DNA from: Methanolobus sp. | GTDB lineage: Archaea > Halobacteriota > Methanosarcinia > Methanosarcinales > Methanosarcinaceae | Length of the DNA stretch: 64,000 nucleotides | Assembly (NCBI RefSeq): GCF_016278365.1 | Contig: NZ_JADQBZ010000004.1 | Coordinates: forward strand, 124,001-188,000 | Direction of reading: 5' to 3' | Shown: positions 43,611 to 53,033 of the stretch, piece by piece | Layout: each line of letters starts with the position of its first letter | How positions within the stretch are numbered: the stretch's first letter is position 1 | Position numbers and translations under genes: made by a program | Notes under the pieces: generated by a model | Told to the model about the DNA's origin: nothing | The model's database searches: none | The model's input: the letters and a program-made list of their open reading frames with translations, nothing else

Positions 43611-44291
43611 ATGAAATTCAAGGCTCTTGCAATTGACATCGATGGTACTATTACTGATACTGATCGACGGCTCAGCCTGAAAGCGGCTGAAAAACTGCGT
43701 ACTCTTGAGGTCCCCGTTATCCTTGCAACAGGTAATGTCCTTTGCTATGCTAGGGCTGCTTCCAAGCTCATAGGGGTATGCTGTCGTATAATCGCCGAGA
43801 ACGGCGGTGTTATCACAGATGGTTTTGACAAAGAACCGATAGTTTCGAATCACATCCATGAATGTGAACAGGCTTTCGTTATCCTTTCGAAGGTACTCGA
43901 TATGGAGAAGCTTGACTCGTCCCTGAGAAAAACAGAGATAGTGCTAAGAAGGAATTTTGATATTGAAACTGCAAGGGCTTTACTGGAAACCACCGGACTA
44001 GATGTCGAAATTATAGATACTCATTTTGCCATCCATATCAAGAGCAAAAAAATCAATAAAGGCACCGGTCTTGCAAAAATGGCTGACCTAATGGGACTGA
44101 AAGTGTCTGATTTTGTTGCAATAGGCGATTCAGTGAATGACGTCGAAATGCTTGATATAGCAGGCTTCGCTGTTGCAGTAGGAAATGCAGATCGGGTGAC
44201 AAAAATCGCTGCAGATTATGTGACAGACACTACATATGGGGACGGGACCGCAGAAGCAATTGACTACCTTCTGTCAAAAGGCATGCTGTGA
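43611..44291 (+). CDS. pgp: Phosphoglycolate phosphatase (HAD family, archaeal type)
   Basis: This 226-residue HAD phosphatase has catalytic DIDGT near residues 8-12, with the nucleophile Asp8, and a Cof-type cap. Motif III/IV is seen as GTGLAKMADLMGL near 147-159 and GDSVNDVEML near 167-176. The archaeal TA0175-type members hydrolyse phosphoglycolate from DNA-end repair. A TATA-like CGTTTTAATCG at about 43580-43590 lies roughly 25 bases ahead of ATG 43611, suggesting a leaderless message. It is convergent with the PRC-barrel gene. Confidence 0.88.
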   Translation: MKFKALAIDIDGTITDTDRRLSLKAAEKLRTLEVPVILATGNVLCYARAASKLIGVCCRIIAENGGVITDGFDKEPIVSNHIHECEQAFVILSKVLDMEKLDSSLRKTEIVLRRNFDIETARALLETTGLDVEIIDTHFAIHIKSKKINKGTGLAKMADLMGLKVSDFVAIGDSVNDVEMLDIAGFAVAVGNADRVTKIAADYVTDTTYGDGTAEAIDYLLSKGML

Positions 44292-44340
44292 CCTTTTCAG
44301 TCAGAAGTGAAGGGGTATAAAAAAAGGCTGTAAGAATGGC

Positions 44341-44378
44341 TGTAAAGCCCGGGGTGAACTTGTATCCGTGGCTTTACA
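44341..44378. terminator. Shared terminator hairpin between convergent genes
   Basis: TGTAAAGCC (44341-44349) and GGCTTTACA (44370-44378) form a perfect 9-bp inverted repeat. The right arm overlaps the stop codon of the minus-strand PRC-barrel gene, and the hairpin sits 50 bases after the phosphatase stop. Being symmetric, it could end both transcripts. Confidence 0.5.
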
Positions 44379-44646
44379 AACCTGCTTTATCTTTTAGGCT
44401 CTTGGCAAGGTTCTTGTCGACAACTATGTAGTCCTTGATGGCCCTGACCGATTCAAAAGGAAGTAATATGTACTGGTCATCGGTCAGGTATTTAGATGTA
44501 TCAAGGCTCATATCCGGCTTTACTATCAGGTTGATCAGGTCGCCGGTCTTGACATCCATCACTATATTGAAAAGGACACCTATTTCTGTACCATCGGTTG
44601 CCATTACCTGTTTGCTTGAAAGGTTTTTTGCAAAGACATTTGCCAT
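44374..44646 (-). CDS. PRC-barrel domain protein
   Basis: Starting at ATG 44646 this is a 90-residue protein that is one PRC-barrel: SSKQVMATDGTEIGVLFNIVMD near residues 8-29, DLINLIVKP and a closing YILLPFESVRAIKDYIVV. In archaea these small proteins occur near cell-division and RNA-processing genes (CdpB and related). The upstream in-frame ATG at 44679 adds 11 residues that do not match the fold, and AGGGGTG lies before 44646. The role here is not shown by its context. Confidence 0.82.
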   Translation of the reverse strand: MANVFAKNLSSKQVMATDGTEIGVLFNIVMDVKTGDLINLIVKPDMSLDTSKYLTDDQYILLPFESVRAIKDYIVVDKNLAKSLKDKAGL

Positions 44647-44696
44647 TATTTCATTCACCCCTGAATATAAAAGTGACACTTAAATTTTTGATATAT

Positions 44697-46934
44697 TTAT
44701 CTGTATCCTATATAAGAACTTGGTTCCTCTTTCTTTATACCGCCTTTAAACTGTGCCTGTATTCTCTCATAATACTCGATCATGTTCTCTGAGAGCGTTG
44801 GTCTGACCTTGGCCAGAGCTTCCCTGAAATACTTCATGCCGACCTTCTCGCTCTCAAAGTTTTCGCGTAGTGCGAGCATTACAGCTTCTCTGCATACGGC
44901 TTCTATATCTGAGCCAACAAAGCCCTCAGTAAGAATTGCGAGGTCGTCTATATTGACATCCTCTCCCATGGGGATATTCTTGGTGTGTATCCTGAATATA
45001 TCTTTCCTGCCTGTAAGCGTGGACTGTCCTACAAGCACAAGCCTGTCAAAGCGCCCGGATCTCAGAAGTGCGGGGTCCAGCATATCAGGACGATTAGTAG
45101 CGGCTATCACAACTATCTCTTTCAGTGGCTCAAGTCCGTCAAGTTCTGTGAGCAACTGGTTGACTATCCTTTCAGAAACCTTGCCGTCTTCAGTCATCGC
45201 ACTTCTCATGGGTGCTATTGAATCTATCTCATCGAAGAATACTATACAAGGAGCTACCTGCCTTGCTTTCTTAAATGTCTCACGAATGGCTTTCTCAGAT
45301 TCACCTACCCATTTTGAGAGCATCTGTGGTCCCTTCACGCTGATGAAATTCGCATTAGATTCATTGGCAACCGCCTGCGCGATAAGTGTCTTTCCGGTTC
45401 CTGGCGGGCCGAACAGCAGAACTCCTTTTGGGGGCTTGATACCCATCTCAACAAATTTCTCGGGTCGTGTGAGGGGCCATTCCACTGCCTCTACTATTTC
45501 CTGCTTGGCTTTATCAAGACCTCCCACATCGCTCCATTTAACAGCAGGCACTTCCACAAGCACTTCTCTCATGGCAGACGGTTCTATCTCACGAAGCGCA
45601 CTCTCAAAGTCTTCCCTGCATACATTTATAGTATCAAGTATTTCCGGCGATATTTCCTCATCTTCCAGATTGATGTCGGGAAGTGCACGCCTAAGTGACT
45701 TCATAGCTGCTTCCTGGACAAGCGCAAGAAGGTCTGCACCTACAAAACCCTGGGTATGCTTTGCAAGGTACTCAAGCATTTCCGGGGTCATATCCTCACG
45801 AAGTGGGACTCCTCTTGTATGGATCTGCAGTATCTCAAGACGGTCGTCCGTATCAGGAACTCCAATCTCTATTTCTCTGTCAAACCTTCCAGGCCTACGC
45901 AAAGCCGGGTCGATGGCGTCAAGGCGGTTCGTTGCTCCGATGACTACTACCTGTCCTCTTTCCTCAAGGCCGTCCATCATAGTGAGTAGTTGGGCGACAA
46001 CTCTTCTTTCCACCTCTCCGGTAACATTCTGTCTCTTGGGCGCAATGGAATCTATCTCATCTATGAATATGATCGAAGGAGCTTCTTCTTCCGCTTCCTC
46101 AAAGATCTTACGTATGCGTTCCTCGCTTTCACCATAGTATTTGCCCATGATCTCGGGACCCGCAATGTAAAGGAAGTTAGCACGGGATTCATTGGCCACA
46201 GCCTTTGCGATAAGCGTCTTTCCGGTTCCCGGTGGGCCGAAGAGTATTATACCTTTTGGAGGCTCGATATTAAGCCTCTGGAACAACTCCGGGTGCTTAA
46301 GGGGCAACTCTATCATTTCCCTTACGCGCTGTATCTCAGTACCAAGACCTCCGATATCCTCATAGGTGATTCCTCTTGCCGCACCGTCATATCCTCTCAC
46401 AGGTTTTTGCCTGAGTTCTATTTCAGTGAATTCACCTATTATAACGATTGTATCGGCAGGTTCGACCTCAACAGCTATTAGTGGTATGGCCTGTCCCCCG
46501 CCTACCTGGCTGGACATTGGCTGTGTCATAGAACTGATGATTGGTATGACATCTCCTTCCACAAGGGGCCTCTTCATTATGTTCCTCTTGATTATTTCAC
46601 TGATATGATCCCCAAATTCCATAGTCACACCTTCCGGAGGTGCGAGGATTATCTTGGTAGCTGTCTCAACCTCTGCTTTCCTGATGGTTACCCTTTCTCC
46701 GATACCAACTCCGGAATTCTGCCGGATGAATCCGTCTATGCGTACGATTCCCTGCCCCCAGTCCTGTCTCTCGGCTCTCCAAACCTTCGCTGCAGTTTTC
46801 CTCTTGCCCTCTATCTCCACTATGTCGCCGGGAGATAGCTGCAGGCTCAGAAGGGTTGTAGGGTCCAGTCTTACAATTCCCCTGCCGAAGTCGTTCGGAT
46901 GTGCTTTCTCTACTTTGATCTGTACTTCGTCCAT
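44697..46934 (-). CDS. cdc48: CDC48/VCP-like AAA ATPase
   Basis: This roughly 745-residue protein has the N-domain ([24 protein letters not shown] opening, here [20 protein letters not shown]) and two AAA modules, each with GPPGTGKT Walker A (near residues 223 and 496) and a hydrophobic DEID Walker B ([20 protein letters not shown]). It unfolds tagged or damaged proteins and can feed the proteasome. The C-terminus ends Ile-Gly-Tyr-Arg, close to but not a full HbYX proteasome-docking motif. ATG 46934 is preferred to 46943 because AGGA lies 8 bases upstream and the family begins MDEVQ. It is monocistronic. Confidence 0.95.
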   Translation of the reverse strand: MDEVQIKVEKAHPNDFGRGIVRLDPTTLLSLQLSPGDIVEIEGKRKTAAKVWRAERQDWGQGIVRIDGFIRQNSGVGIGERVTIRKAEVETATKIILAPPEGVTMEFGDHISEIIKRNIMKRPLVEGDVIPIISSMTQPMSSQVGGGQAIPLIAVEVEPADTIVIIGEFTEIELRQKPVRGYDGAARGITYEDIGGLGTEIQRVREMIELPLKHPELFQRLNIEPPKGIILFGPPGTGKTLIAKAVANESRANFLYIAGPEIMGKYYGESEERIRKIFEEAEEEAPSIIFIDEIDSIAPKRQNVTGEVERRVVAQLLTMMDGLEERGQVVVIGATNRLDAIDPALRRPGRFDREIEIGVPDTDDRLEILQIHTRGVPLREDMTPEMLEYLAKHTQGFVGADLLALVQEAAMKSLRRALPDINLEDEEISPEILDTINVCREDFESALREIEPSAMREVLVEVPAVKWSDVGGLDKAKQEIVEAVEWPLTRPEKFVEMGIKPPKGVLLFGPPGTGKTLIAQAVANESNANFISVKGPQMLSKWVGESEKAIRETFKKARQVAPCIVFFDEIDSIAPMRSAMTEDGKVSERIVNQLLTELDGLEPLKEIVVIAATNRPDMLDPALLRSGRFDRLVLVGQSTLTGRKDIFRIHTKNIPMGEDVNIDDLAILTEGFVGSDIEAVCREAVMLALRENFESEKVGMKYFREALAKVRPTLSENMIEYYERIQAQFKGGIKKEEPSSYIGYR

Positions 46935-47120
46935 TGAGTTCATCCTGAATATTATTTCAAATCTATAATTTGATTGTGATTGCTAGGTACTTATTTTATT
47001 TCATAGTTAAAATAGATGTGGTCTGCGATATACTCGGTAGCTTCTATTATCACTAAAAAGATTTAAATATGGATTTGTATGTATTATGCCTAAGATTAGA
47101 TACTGTTCTGCAGATTCTCT

Positions 47121-47137
47121 ATAAATTACCAATTTAT
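47121..47137 (+). promoter_or_regulatory. A/U hairpin in the TRAM gene leader
   Basis: ATAAATT (47121-47127) pairs perfectly with AATTTAT (47131-47137) around an ACC loop. It lies about 60 bases before the TTG start, downstream of a TATA-like GATTTAAATATGG near 47059-47071. An all-A/U stem would be stable only in the cold, which fits cold control reported for TRAM genes in psychrophilic methanogens; this link is inference. Confidence 0.35.
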
Positions 47138-47196
47138 GGCGTTTTTCAGCAGTATGGTTGAAGATCTTAGTTTTCAAATAAAGGACGTGTATTGTT

Positions 47197-47406
47197 TTGT
47201 TTAACAATAATCAAGAGTCAACAGCTCCTGTAGCTGCTGGAGAAACATACGAAGTAACGATTCAGGACATCGCTAAAGAGGGAGACGGCATTGCCAGGAT
47301 AGAGGGCTTTGTTATCTTTGTGCCTCAGGCTGAAGTCGGTGAGACCGTAAACATCAAGATCACTAAAGTACTGCGTAAATTCGCATTTGCAGAAAAGGAA
47401 GAATAA
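47197..47406 (+). CDS. TRAM-domain RNA-binding protein
   Basis: This 69-residue protein is a single TRAM domain: [20 protein letters not shown] near residues 16-35, then [22 protein letters not shown]. Such stand-alone proteins are abundant in methanogens; in Methanolobus psychrophilus one acts as a cold-responsive RNA chaperone. TTG 47197 has AAAGGA upstream, and the N-terminus is a short disordered Asn/Gln stretch. It is monocistronic with a long leader of over 100 bases. Confidence 0.88.
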   Translation: MFNNNQESTAPVAAGETYEVTIQDIAKEGDGIARIEGFVIFVPQAEVGETVNIKITKVLRKFAFAEKEE

Positions 47407-47647
47407 ATCTTAATATGATGGGCCGGAGCCCATCTCAGTTATATTTCTAATTTTATATTTTCATCTAATTCCTTTTTTTCTTTCCTGCCATGACGGGTAG
47501 TCTTCTGACTTCTAAATAGGGCCGATTCTATTTTCCATCGGAAGCTAGCGTTTTATGACGAATCCTTAAAATTGTTACGTCTTATTTTAAGAATCATTAC
47601 TCGCATAAAGAAAATTAGTATTCAGGGGGTTTTAGGGAGGTGACAAA

Positions 47648-47890
47648 TTGGCAACAAGAATGAACGCTCTTGACTGGTTATCCCTTGCACTTGTGATAAT
47701 TGGTGGCCTTAACTGGGGTTTGGTCGGTGCATTCGAGTTTGACCTTGTAGCAGCTATCTTTGGCGAGATGAGTCTGCTCTCAAGAATAATCTACATCCTT
47801 GTGGGTCTGGCAGCGCTATACATGCTGTATTTCGCTACACGGGTAGGTAGCGATGACAAGGCAGATGAGACAAGAACAACACGCAAATGA
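47648..47890 (+). CDS. DUF378 small membrane protein
   Basis: This 80-residue protein has two membrane helices. LDWLSLALVIIGGLNWGLVG near residues 9-28 is the DUF378 signature, with the conserved GGLNWGL. The second helix, IIYILVGLAALYMLYF, is also typical. GGGAGGTGAC lies upstream of TTG 47648. The function of the family is unknown. It is convergent with purL. Confidence 0.85.
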   Translation: MATRMNALDWLSLALVIIGGLNWGLVGAFEFDLVAAIFGEMSLLSRIIYILVGLAALYMLYFATRVGSDDKADETRTTRK

Positions 47891-47923
47891 GTTGTACTTA
47901 TGTATCGAAGTTGATGATGGATC

Positions 47924-50071
47924 TTACTCCATCATCAGTTTTGTGAGGCTCTCTTCTGCCTCTTTTATTTCCTCAGGCTGAACAGATATGCTAAATCCGT
48001 TTCCTGTTATCTTCAGTTCACTGCCACCTGTCGTCCCAATGACTGTATGAGGAATGTTCCCAAGCAATTCTTCAACAGCTTCAGGTTCAGGGGTTGTAAT
48101 GATGGCTCTGGCATATGATTCCGAAAACAGCACATCATCAGCCCTCATTTCCGGTCCTGTGGATGTCAGGTCTGCACTAGCACCCATGTTCACGCACATT
48201 TTACATAATGCTGCTGCAAGCCCTCCAAGAGAAACATCATGTGAAGCTGTTACCTTCCCGCTTTCCACTGTCCTGATCACAGCATCGATAATGTCAGAAA
48301 CATTTTCTGGTACCTGGGGGACTTTCCCGTTCTTCTTCTTTCCTGCAAGGTTGTAGTACTCGGAGCCTCCCATCTCATCCTTTGTTGTCCCGACAAGGAT
48401 GATGGTATCCCCTTCATTCATGAACATTCCGGGTGGTGCGATAGTCACATCACTGATATAACCTACGACACCAATAGATGGAGTGGGTGGAATGGCAGTC
48501 CTGAACTCTTCGCTCTCATTGTACAGGGATACATTACCTCCCACAACTGGAATGGAAAGTTCCCTGCAGCCATCTCCCAGACCCAGGATGGCATGTTTGA
48601 ACTGCCAGTAAATATCAGGTTTCTCGGGATTGCCGAAATTGAGGCAATCCACCACTGCTATTCCACGGGAGCCCTTAACAGCCAGGTTCATGGCATTCTC
48701 TATCAAAGTGCCTTTCCCTCCATGGTAGGGATCAAGTAGCGTGTGTCTCGGATTGCAGCCGCAGGACATTGCAATACCCTCATTACCATCGATTCTCAGG
48801 ATGCCTGAATCATCTCCGGGTTTCATTACTGTCCTTAACTGAACTTCATGGTCATACTGCCTGTATATCCATTTTTTTGAAGCCACATTGTGAGAGGATA
48901 GTACTTTGAGAACTGTCGCTTTGAGATCAGTTGGCATTTCCGGTTTGTCGCCTTCCTCGCGGAGCGCAGGAGTTCTGGAAGGACGCTCGAATGTAGGTGC
49001 ACCTTCTGTGAGCAGCTTGATTGGGATATCAGCGACTATGTCTCCTTTGAACTCAACAGTATATGTCAGTTCTTCGGTGAGCTCTCCTATCACACTTGCA
49101 TTGAGGTCATATTTCTGTGCGATGTCAAGGACAGCCTGGACGTTATGTGGTTCGACCTCAAACAGCATTCTCTCCTGTGACTCCGATATAAGTATCTCAT
49201 AGGGAACCATGCCTTCTTCGCGAAGTATCACATTATCGGCGATTATGTACATTCCAAGGTTACCCTTGGCAGCCATCTCTGAACTGGCACCGGCAAGCCC
49301 GGCAGCTCCAAGGTCCCTGCAGGCTTTGACATATCCGTTCCTGATTGCCTCAAGGGTCGCTTCTATCGCCAGCTTCTCAGTAAAAGGGTCACCGATCTGT
49401 ATGCTGGGCCTGTCTTGCGCTTCTGATTCTTCCGAAAGGTCCCTGGAGGCAAAGGATGCACCGCCAAGTCCGTCCCTGCCTGTAGTCGAACCCATGAGGA
49501 TGAGTTTGTTGCCTGCTTTTTGTGCACATGCCGTTACTATGTCTTCCTCACGTGCAAGGCCTACCGCTACAACATTCACAAGGGGGTTGCCGCTATATGC
49601 CTCGTCAAAGAAAGCCTCTCCACGGACAACAGGTACTCCGATACAGTTCCCATAACCTGCAATACCCTCAATGATATGTTCAAAGAGGTAGAGGTTCTTG
49701 GGACTGTTAAGCGGTCCGAAGTATAGAGGGTCCATCAATGCTATCGGACGCGCACCCATGGATATTATGTCACGTACTATTCCTCCAACGCCTGTCGCTG
49801 CCCCATTGTAAGGGTCCACATAAGAGGGATGGTTGTGACTTTCCATTCCTATGGCAAGTACCCATCCATTACCAAAATTGACAATGGCAGCATCGTCCCC
49901 TGGTCCGATGATCACACGCTCGCCTGTAGTTGTAAAGGTTTTGAGCAGTGGTGCACTTGAGCGATATGAGCAATGCTCGCTCCAGAGGTTCAGGAAACAT
50001 CCCTGTTCCACCAGGTTCGGTTCCCTTCCCATCTTTTCAGTAACGATCTTAAAATCATTTTCAGATAACAT
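47924..50071 (-). CDS. purL: Phosphoribosylformylglycinamidine synthase subunit PurL
   Basis: This 715-residue enzyme is of archaeal/Gram-positive PurL length. It makes FGAM from FGAR, ATP and ammonia delivered by PurQ with Pur[12 protein letters not shown] near residues 29-39 holds the conserved catalytic His. [25 protein letters not shown] (in part GMESHNHP near 75-82) and [23 protein letters not shown] (in part) mark the two ATP-binding halves. PurS and PurQ genes are not adjacent. CGAGG lies about 8 bases before the ATG. Confidence 0.95.
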   Translation of the reverse strand: MLSENDFKIVTEKMGREPNLVEQGCFLNLWSEHCSYRSSAPLLKTFTTTGERVIIGPGDDAAIVNFGNGWVLAIGMESHNHPSYVDPYNGAATGVGGIVRDIISMGARPIALMDPLYFGPLNSPKNLYLFEHIIEGIAGYGNCIGVPVVRGEAFFDEAYSGNPLVNVVAVGLAREEDIVTACAQKAGNKLILMGSTTGRDGLGGASFASRDLSEESEAQDRPSIQIGDPFTEKLAIEATLEAIRNGYVKACRDLGAAGLAGASSEMAAKGNLGMYIIADNVILREEGMVPYEILISESQERMLFEVEPHNVQAVLDIAQKYDLNASVIGELTEELTYTVEFKGDIVADIPIKLLTEGAPTFERPSRTPALREEGDKPEMPTDLKATVLKVLSSHNVASKKWIYRQYDHEVQLRTVMKPGDDSGILRIDGNEGIAMSCGCNPRHTLLDPYHGGKGTLIENAMNLAVKGSRGIAVVDCLNFGNPEKPDIYWQFKHAILGLGDGCRELSIPVVGGNVSLYNESEEFRTAIPPTPSIGVVGYISDVTIAPPGMFMNEGDTIILVGTTKDEMGGSEYYNLAGKKKNGKVPQVPENVSDIIDAVIRTVESGKVTASHDVSLGGLAAALCKMCVNMGASADLTSTGPEMRADDVLFSESYARAIITTPEPEAVEELLGNIPHTVIGTTGGSELKITGNGFSISVQPEEIKEAEESLTKLMME

Positions 50072-50220
50072 TCATGTGCCTCGGTATTAAACTCAAGATT
50101 AACTAGGCTTTTAAAGCACGCGGAAACTAATAAACGTTTCTTTAAGGAACGCGGGACTGTCAGGCACCAGATACAAAGATGTAGTCTGATGACTTAAAAG
50201 GTGGTGGAAATATATCTTTC

Positions 50221-50577
50221 TTAGCACTCATTCCTGAATGTTAGTATATCCCCAACTCTAAGCCCTGCCTTTTTTGCTTTGCCTTTATTAGTTTCGATTA
50301 TATATTTTACCCTTGTTCCGGATGAACACAGGCCTGTCCATGGCCGAAGCCTGCATATCTTTACTATCCTCTTGTTCTCATCAAGGAACAGGACATCTAT
50401 TGCAAAAGCGACAAAAAGCATATGTAAAGATACCTTTTTACTCTTGTTCATAACAAAGATAAGGGCGTAATCTTCAGGAATATTCTTTCTGAACATCAGG
50501 CCAAGTGCCTGCTTATAAATGCTACAGGCAAATTCGGTACTTGTAGCAACATATTCACCACTAGGTTTTAATATCAT
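50221..50577 (-). CDS. DUF192 family protein
   Basis: This 118-residue protein contains the DUF192 pattern: QALGLMFRKNIPEDYALIFVM near residues 29-49, with HMLFVAFAIDVLFLDENKRIV, then GTRVKYIIETNKGKAKKAGLRVGD. Unlike many members it has no signal peptide, so it is probably cytoplasmic. The function of the family is unknown. It stands alone between purL and the eIF1-like gene. Confidence 0.8.
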   Translation of the reverse strand: MILKPSGEYVATSTEFACSIYKQALGLMFRKNIPEDYALIFVMNKSKKVSLHMLFVAFAIDVLFLDENKRIVKICRLRPWTGLCSSGTRVKYIIETNKGKAKKAGLRVGDILTFRNEC

Positions 50578-50660
50578 TGTTGTTTACTTTAATCATCTAT
50601 TTTAATTTAAAACTATGTAGCGTTTAAAATAGGTAATAATCCCGGAGGATAAATCAAAAG

Positions 50661-50969
50661 ATGAGTTCTGAAATGTGTTCGGTATGTGGCCTGCCAAAGG
50701 AACTTTGCATATGCGAAGAAGTAGCAAAGGAGCAGCAAAGGATAACGGTAAAGGTGAATAGAAGACGTTATGGAAAAGAAGTCACTGTTGTAGAAGGCTT
50801 TGATGCCCATGAGATTGATCTTCATGAACTCTCTACGTACCTGAAGTCCAAGTTCGCATGTGGAGGGACTGTCAAAGGCACTGGTGTGGAACTGCAAGGT
50901 AACCACATAGGACGCATGAAGGATGTTCTGGTTGAACGGGGTTTCTCTCCGGATCAGATAAAGGATTGA
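50661..50969 (+). CDS. Translation initiation factor aIF1 (SUI1 family)
   Basis: This 102-residue protein has an N-terminal zinc knuckle ([13 protein letters not shown] near residues 6-18) followed by a SUI1 fold: [42 protein letters not shown] near 65-85. It tunes start-codon selection on the small ribosomal subunit. GGAGG lies about 15 bases upstream and closer purines precede the ATG. The length and both domains are as in other methanogens. Confidence 0.92.
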   Translation: MSSEMCSVCGLPKELCICEEVAKEQQRITVKVNRRRYGKEVTVVEGFDAHEIDLHELSTYLKSKFACGGTVKGTGVELQGNHIGRMKDVLVERGFSPDQIKD

Positions 50970-51086
50970 ATATCCTATTCCTTGATACTTTTATATAGCT
51001 TATTTTCAGGACAGGGATCGTTTTCCCTGCCTTTACATTTAGTGGCGGTGTGCAGGGTATTTATTTGTTAAACACATCCTCTATCA

Positions 51087-52259
51087 ATGATGGATATTAT
51101 GAAGCGCATATATATGGACCACAGTGCAACCACGCCGGTAGACCCCTTGGTTGTGGATGCTATGCTTCCTTATTTTTCGGAAAGGTTTGGCAATTCATCA
51201 AGTCTGCACTCTTTCGGGCAGGAAGCCGATGAGGCGCTTTCCCTGGCACGTGCCCAGGTTGCGGATTCCATTGGTGCTCAGGCAGAGGAGGTCATATTCA
51301 CTAGCGGGGGCACTGAATCTGATAACATTGCCATTCAGGGTGTTATATCACGGGATTCGGGAAAAAAGCAACACATCATTACATCGGTCATAGAGCATCC
51401 TGCCGTTCTCAGCACATGTGATTTCATGAAGGGCATAGGCCATGATATCACCTACGTGCCAGTAAGCAGTGAAGGTATTGTGAATGTGGACGATATCGAG
51501 AAGGCCATCAGGGATGACACTGTGCTTATAAGTGTTATGCATGCAAACAATGAGATAGGCACCATACAGCCTATAGAAGAGATTGCGAAGATAGCAAAGG
51601 ATAATGATGTGTATCTGCACACTGATGCTGTGCAATCAGTTGGCAAGATACCTGTGGATGTGAACAAGCTCGGTGTGGACATGCTTTCAATATCCTCTCA
51701 TAAGTTGCACGGGCCAAAAGGCGTAGGTGCACTATATGTACGTGAAGGTACTCTCCTGAAGCCTGTCACTTTCGGTGGAGGGCACGAATCGGGCCTGCGT
51801 CCGGGTACCGAGAACATCCCTGGTATTGTGGGCTTTGCGAAAGCATCTTCTATTGCGAAAGAGCGCCTTGCAATTGACTCGTCTCAGATGGGAAGGCTTC
51901 GTGATTCTATTATTAAGAAAGTATTTGATACTATAGATGATGTCCGCCTTAACGGTCATGCTACAAAAAGACTGCCAAACAATGCCAATCTCAGTTTCAG
52001 GTATGTGGAAGGTGAATCAATGCTTATGCTACTTGACATAGCAGGCATTGCTATATCTACCGGTTCTGCTTGCTCGTCCAGGTCCCGGCATGCATCCCAT
52101 GTGCTAGACTCCATCGGGCTTGATCCGGATTATGTCCACGGCTCTATCAGGATAAGCCTGGGCAGGGATAACACCATGGAGGAGGTAGATTATCTTGCAG
52201 GGACATTGCGGGAGACTGTGTCAAAGCTCAGGCAGATATCCTCCCCGGCAAAATGCTGA
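51087..52259 (+). CDS. nifS: Cysteine desulfurase (NifS/IscS type)
   Basis: This 390-residue PLP enzyme takes sulfur from cysteine for Fe-S clusters. It begins RIYMDHSATTPVDP (ATG 51099, MKRIYMD, is an equally good start). The PLP lysine is in SSHKLHGPKGVGALY near residues 205-219, and the persulfide Cys is in STGSACSSRSRHASHVL near 332-348. A scaffold gene follows after 19 bases. Upstream, a TATA element (TTATATAG, 50991-50998) is followed by CAGGGA (51012-51017)/TCCCTG (51024-51029), an inverted repeat near the predicted transcription start that may be an operator. Confidence 0.92.
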   Translation: MMDIMKRIYMDHSATTPVDPLVVDAMLPYFSERFGNSSSLHSFGQEADEALSLARAQVADSIGAQAEEVIFTSGGTESDNIAIQGVISRDSGKKQHIITSVIEHPAVLSTCDFMKGIGHDITYVPVSSEGIVNVDDIEKAIRDDTVLISVMHANNEIGTIQPIEEIAKIAKDNDVYLHTDAVQSVGKIPVDVNKLGVDMLSISSHKLHGPKGVGALYVREGTLLKPVTFGGGHESGLRPGTENIPGIVGFAKASSIAKERLAIDSSQMGRLRDSIIKKVFDTIDDVRLNGHATKRLPNNANLSFRYVEGESMLMLLDIAGIAISTGSACSSRSRHASHVLDSIGLDPDYVHGSIRISLGRDNTMEEVDYLAGTLRETVSKLRQISSPAKC

Positions 52260-52278
52260 ATATAACCGGAGAAATGAC

Positions 52279-52644
52279 ATGTATTCAAAGAAGATAATCG
52301 AAGAATTTACAAATCCAAAGAATGTCGGGATAATTGAAAATGCTGATGGTGTCGGTGAGGTTGGCAGTACTATCGATGGCGACGTTATTACTGTATATGT
52401 CAAGGTGAACGATGACGTGCTCACTGATGTAAAATTCAAAACATTCGGATGCGTCGTGGCAATCTCGACTTCCACTATGGTCACCCAGCTTGCAAAGGGA
52501 AAAACTGTTGACGAAGCTCTTACAATTTCTAATGAGGATGTTCAGAATGCCTTGGGTGGACTCCCTTCGGGAAAGGACAGATGCTCAGGGTTTGCCTTGG
52601 ATGCTTTGCATAAAGCCATTGAGGACTACCGTAATAAAGCATGA
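52279..52644 (+). CDS. IscU/NifU-type Fe-S scaffold lacking the first cluster cysteine
   Basis: ATG 52279 gives 121 residues matching the IscU fold from MYSKKIIEEFTNPKNVG to LDALHKAIEDY. Two of the three cluster ligands are present: Cys58 in TFGCVVAIS and Cys102 in KDRCSGFAL. The first, normally in NPxCGD, is replaced: the sequence reads GSTIDGD, with Asp33 in the Cys place and the following Asp35 kept. Cluster binding may therefore be altered or use other ligands. It lies 19 bases after the cysteine desulfurase gene. The longer in-frame start at 52195 overlaps that gene and is rejected. Confidence 0.85.
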   Translation: MYSKKIIEEFTNPKNVGIIENADGVGEVGSTIDGDVITVYVKVNDDVLTDVKFKTFGCVVAISTSTMVTQLAKGKTVDEALTISNEDVQNALGGLPSGKDRCSGFALDALHKAIEDYRNKA

Positions 52645-52670
52645 ATAATTGAAAAACAGGGGAAATTCCA

Positions 52671-53033
52671 GTGAAGACTACATGTGAGATCATGGTGCAA
52701 AGGGTGCTGCCTGCCATACGTGCAGAGATAGCTCGTATTATCATATCTGAACGTGGCCGTACCCAGCAGGAAGCGGCTGAGATCCTGGGTCTCTCAAGGG
52801 CGGCCGTGTCCCAGTATCTGAGTGAGAAAAGGGGTGCTGAAGTTGGCCTTTCGGAGGATACTCAGGAAGAAATACGCAAATTCGCTTTCCAGCTCCTTCA
52901 GGGTCTGACTCATAAGGAACAGGTAACTGGCATGTGCAATATATGTAAATATGTCCAGTTGTCCGGCTGGTTGAATAAGAATGAGCCTGATGCAGGCTAT
53001 TGCGTCCTTTGCGGAGATCCTAAAAGCCATTGA
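52671..53033 (+). CDS. HTH regulator with C-terminal zinc motif (COG2522-like)
   Basis: This 120-residue protein has an N-terminal HTH (RGRTQQEAAEILGLSRAAVSQYLSEKRG near residues 28-55) followed by a helical linker. Two CxxC pairs, CNICKY near 88-93 and CVLCGD near 111-116, probably bind zinc. GTG 52671 follows GGGGAAATTCCA. It overlaps the NreA-like gene by four bases and follows the Fe-S scaffold gene by 26 bases, so it may regulate this operon or sense its Fe-S state. Confidence 0.82.
   Translation: MKTTCEIMVQRVLPAIRAEIARIIISERGRTQQEAAEILGLSRAAVSQYLSEKRGAEVGLSEDTQEEIRKFAFQLLQGLTHKEQVTGMCNICKYVQLSGWLNKNEPDAGYCVLCGDPKSH

Noticed and set aside
44782..46137. Open frame of 451 codons on the plus strand
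   Set aside because: It is fully antisense to the CDC48 gene, has Ser-rich low-complexity translation, and no ribosome site or family match.
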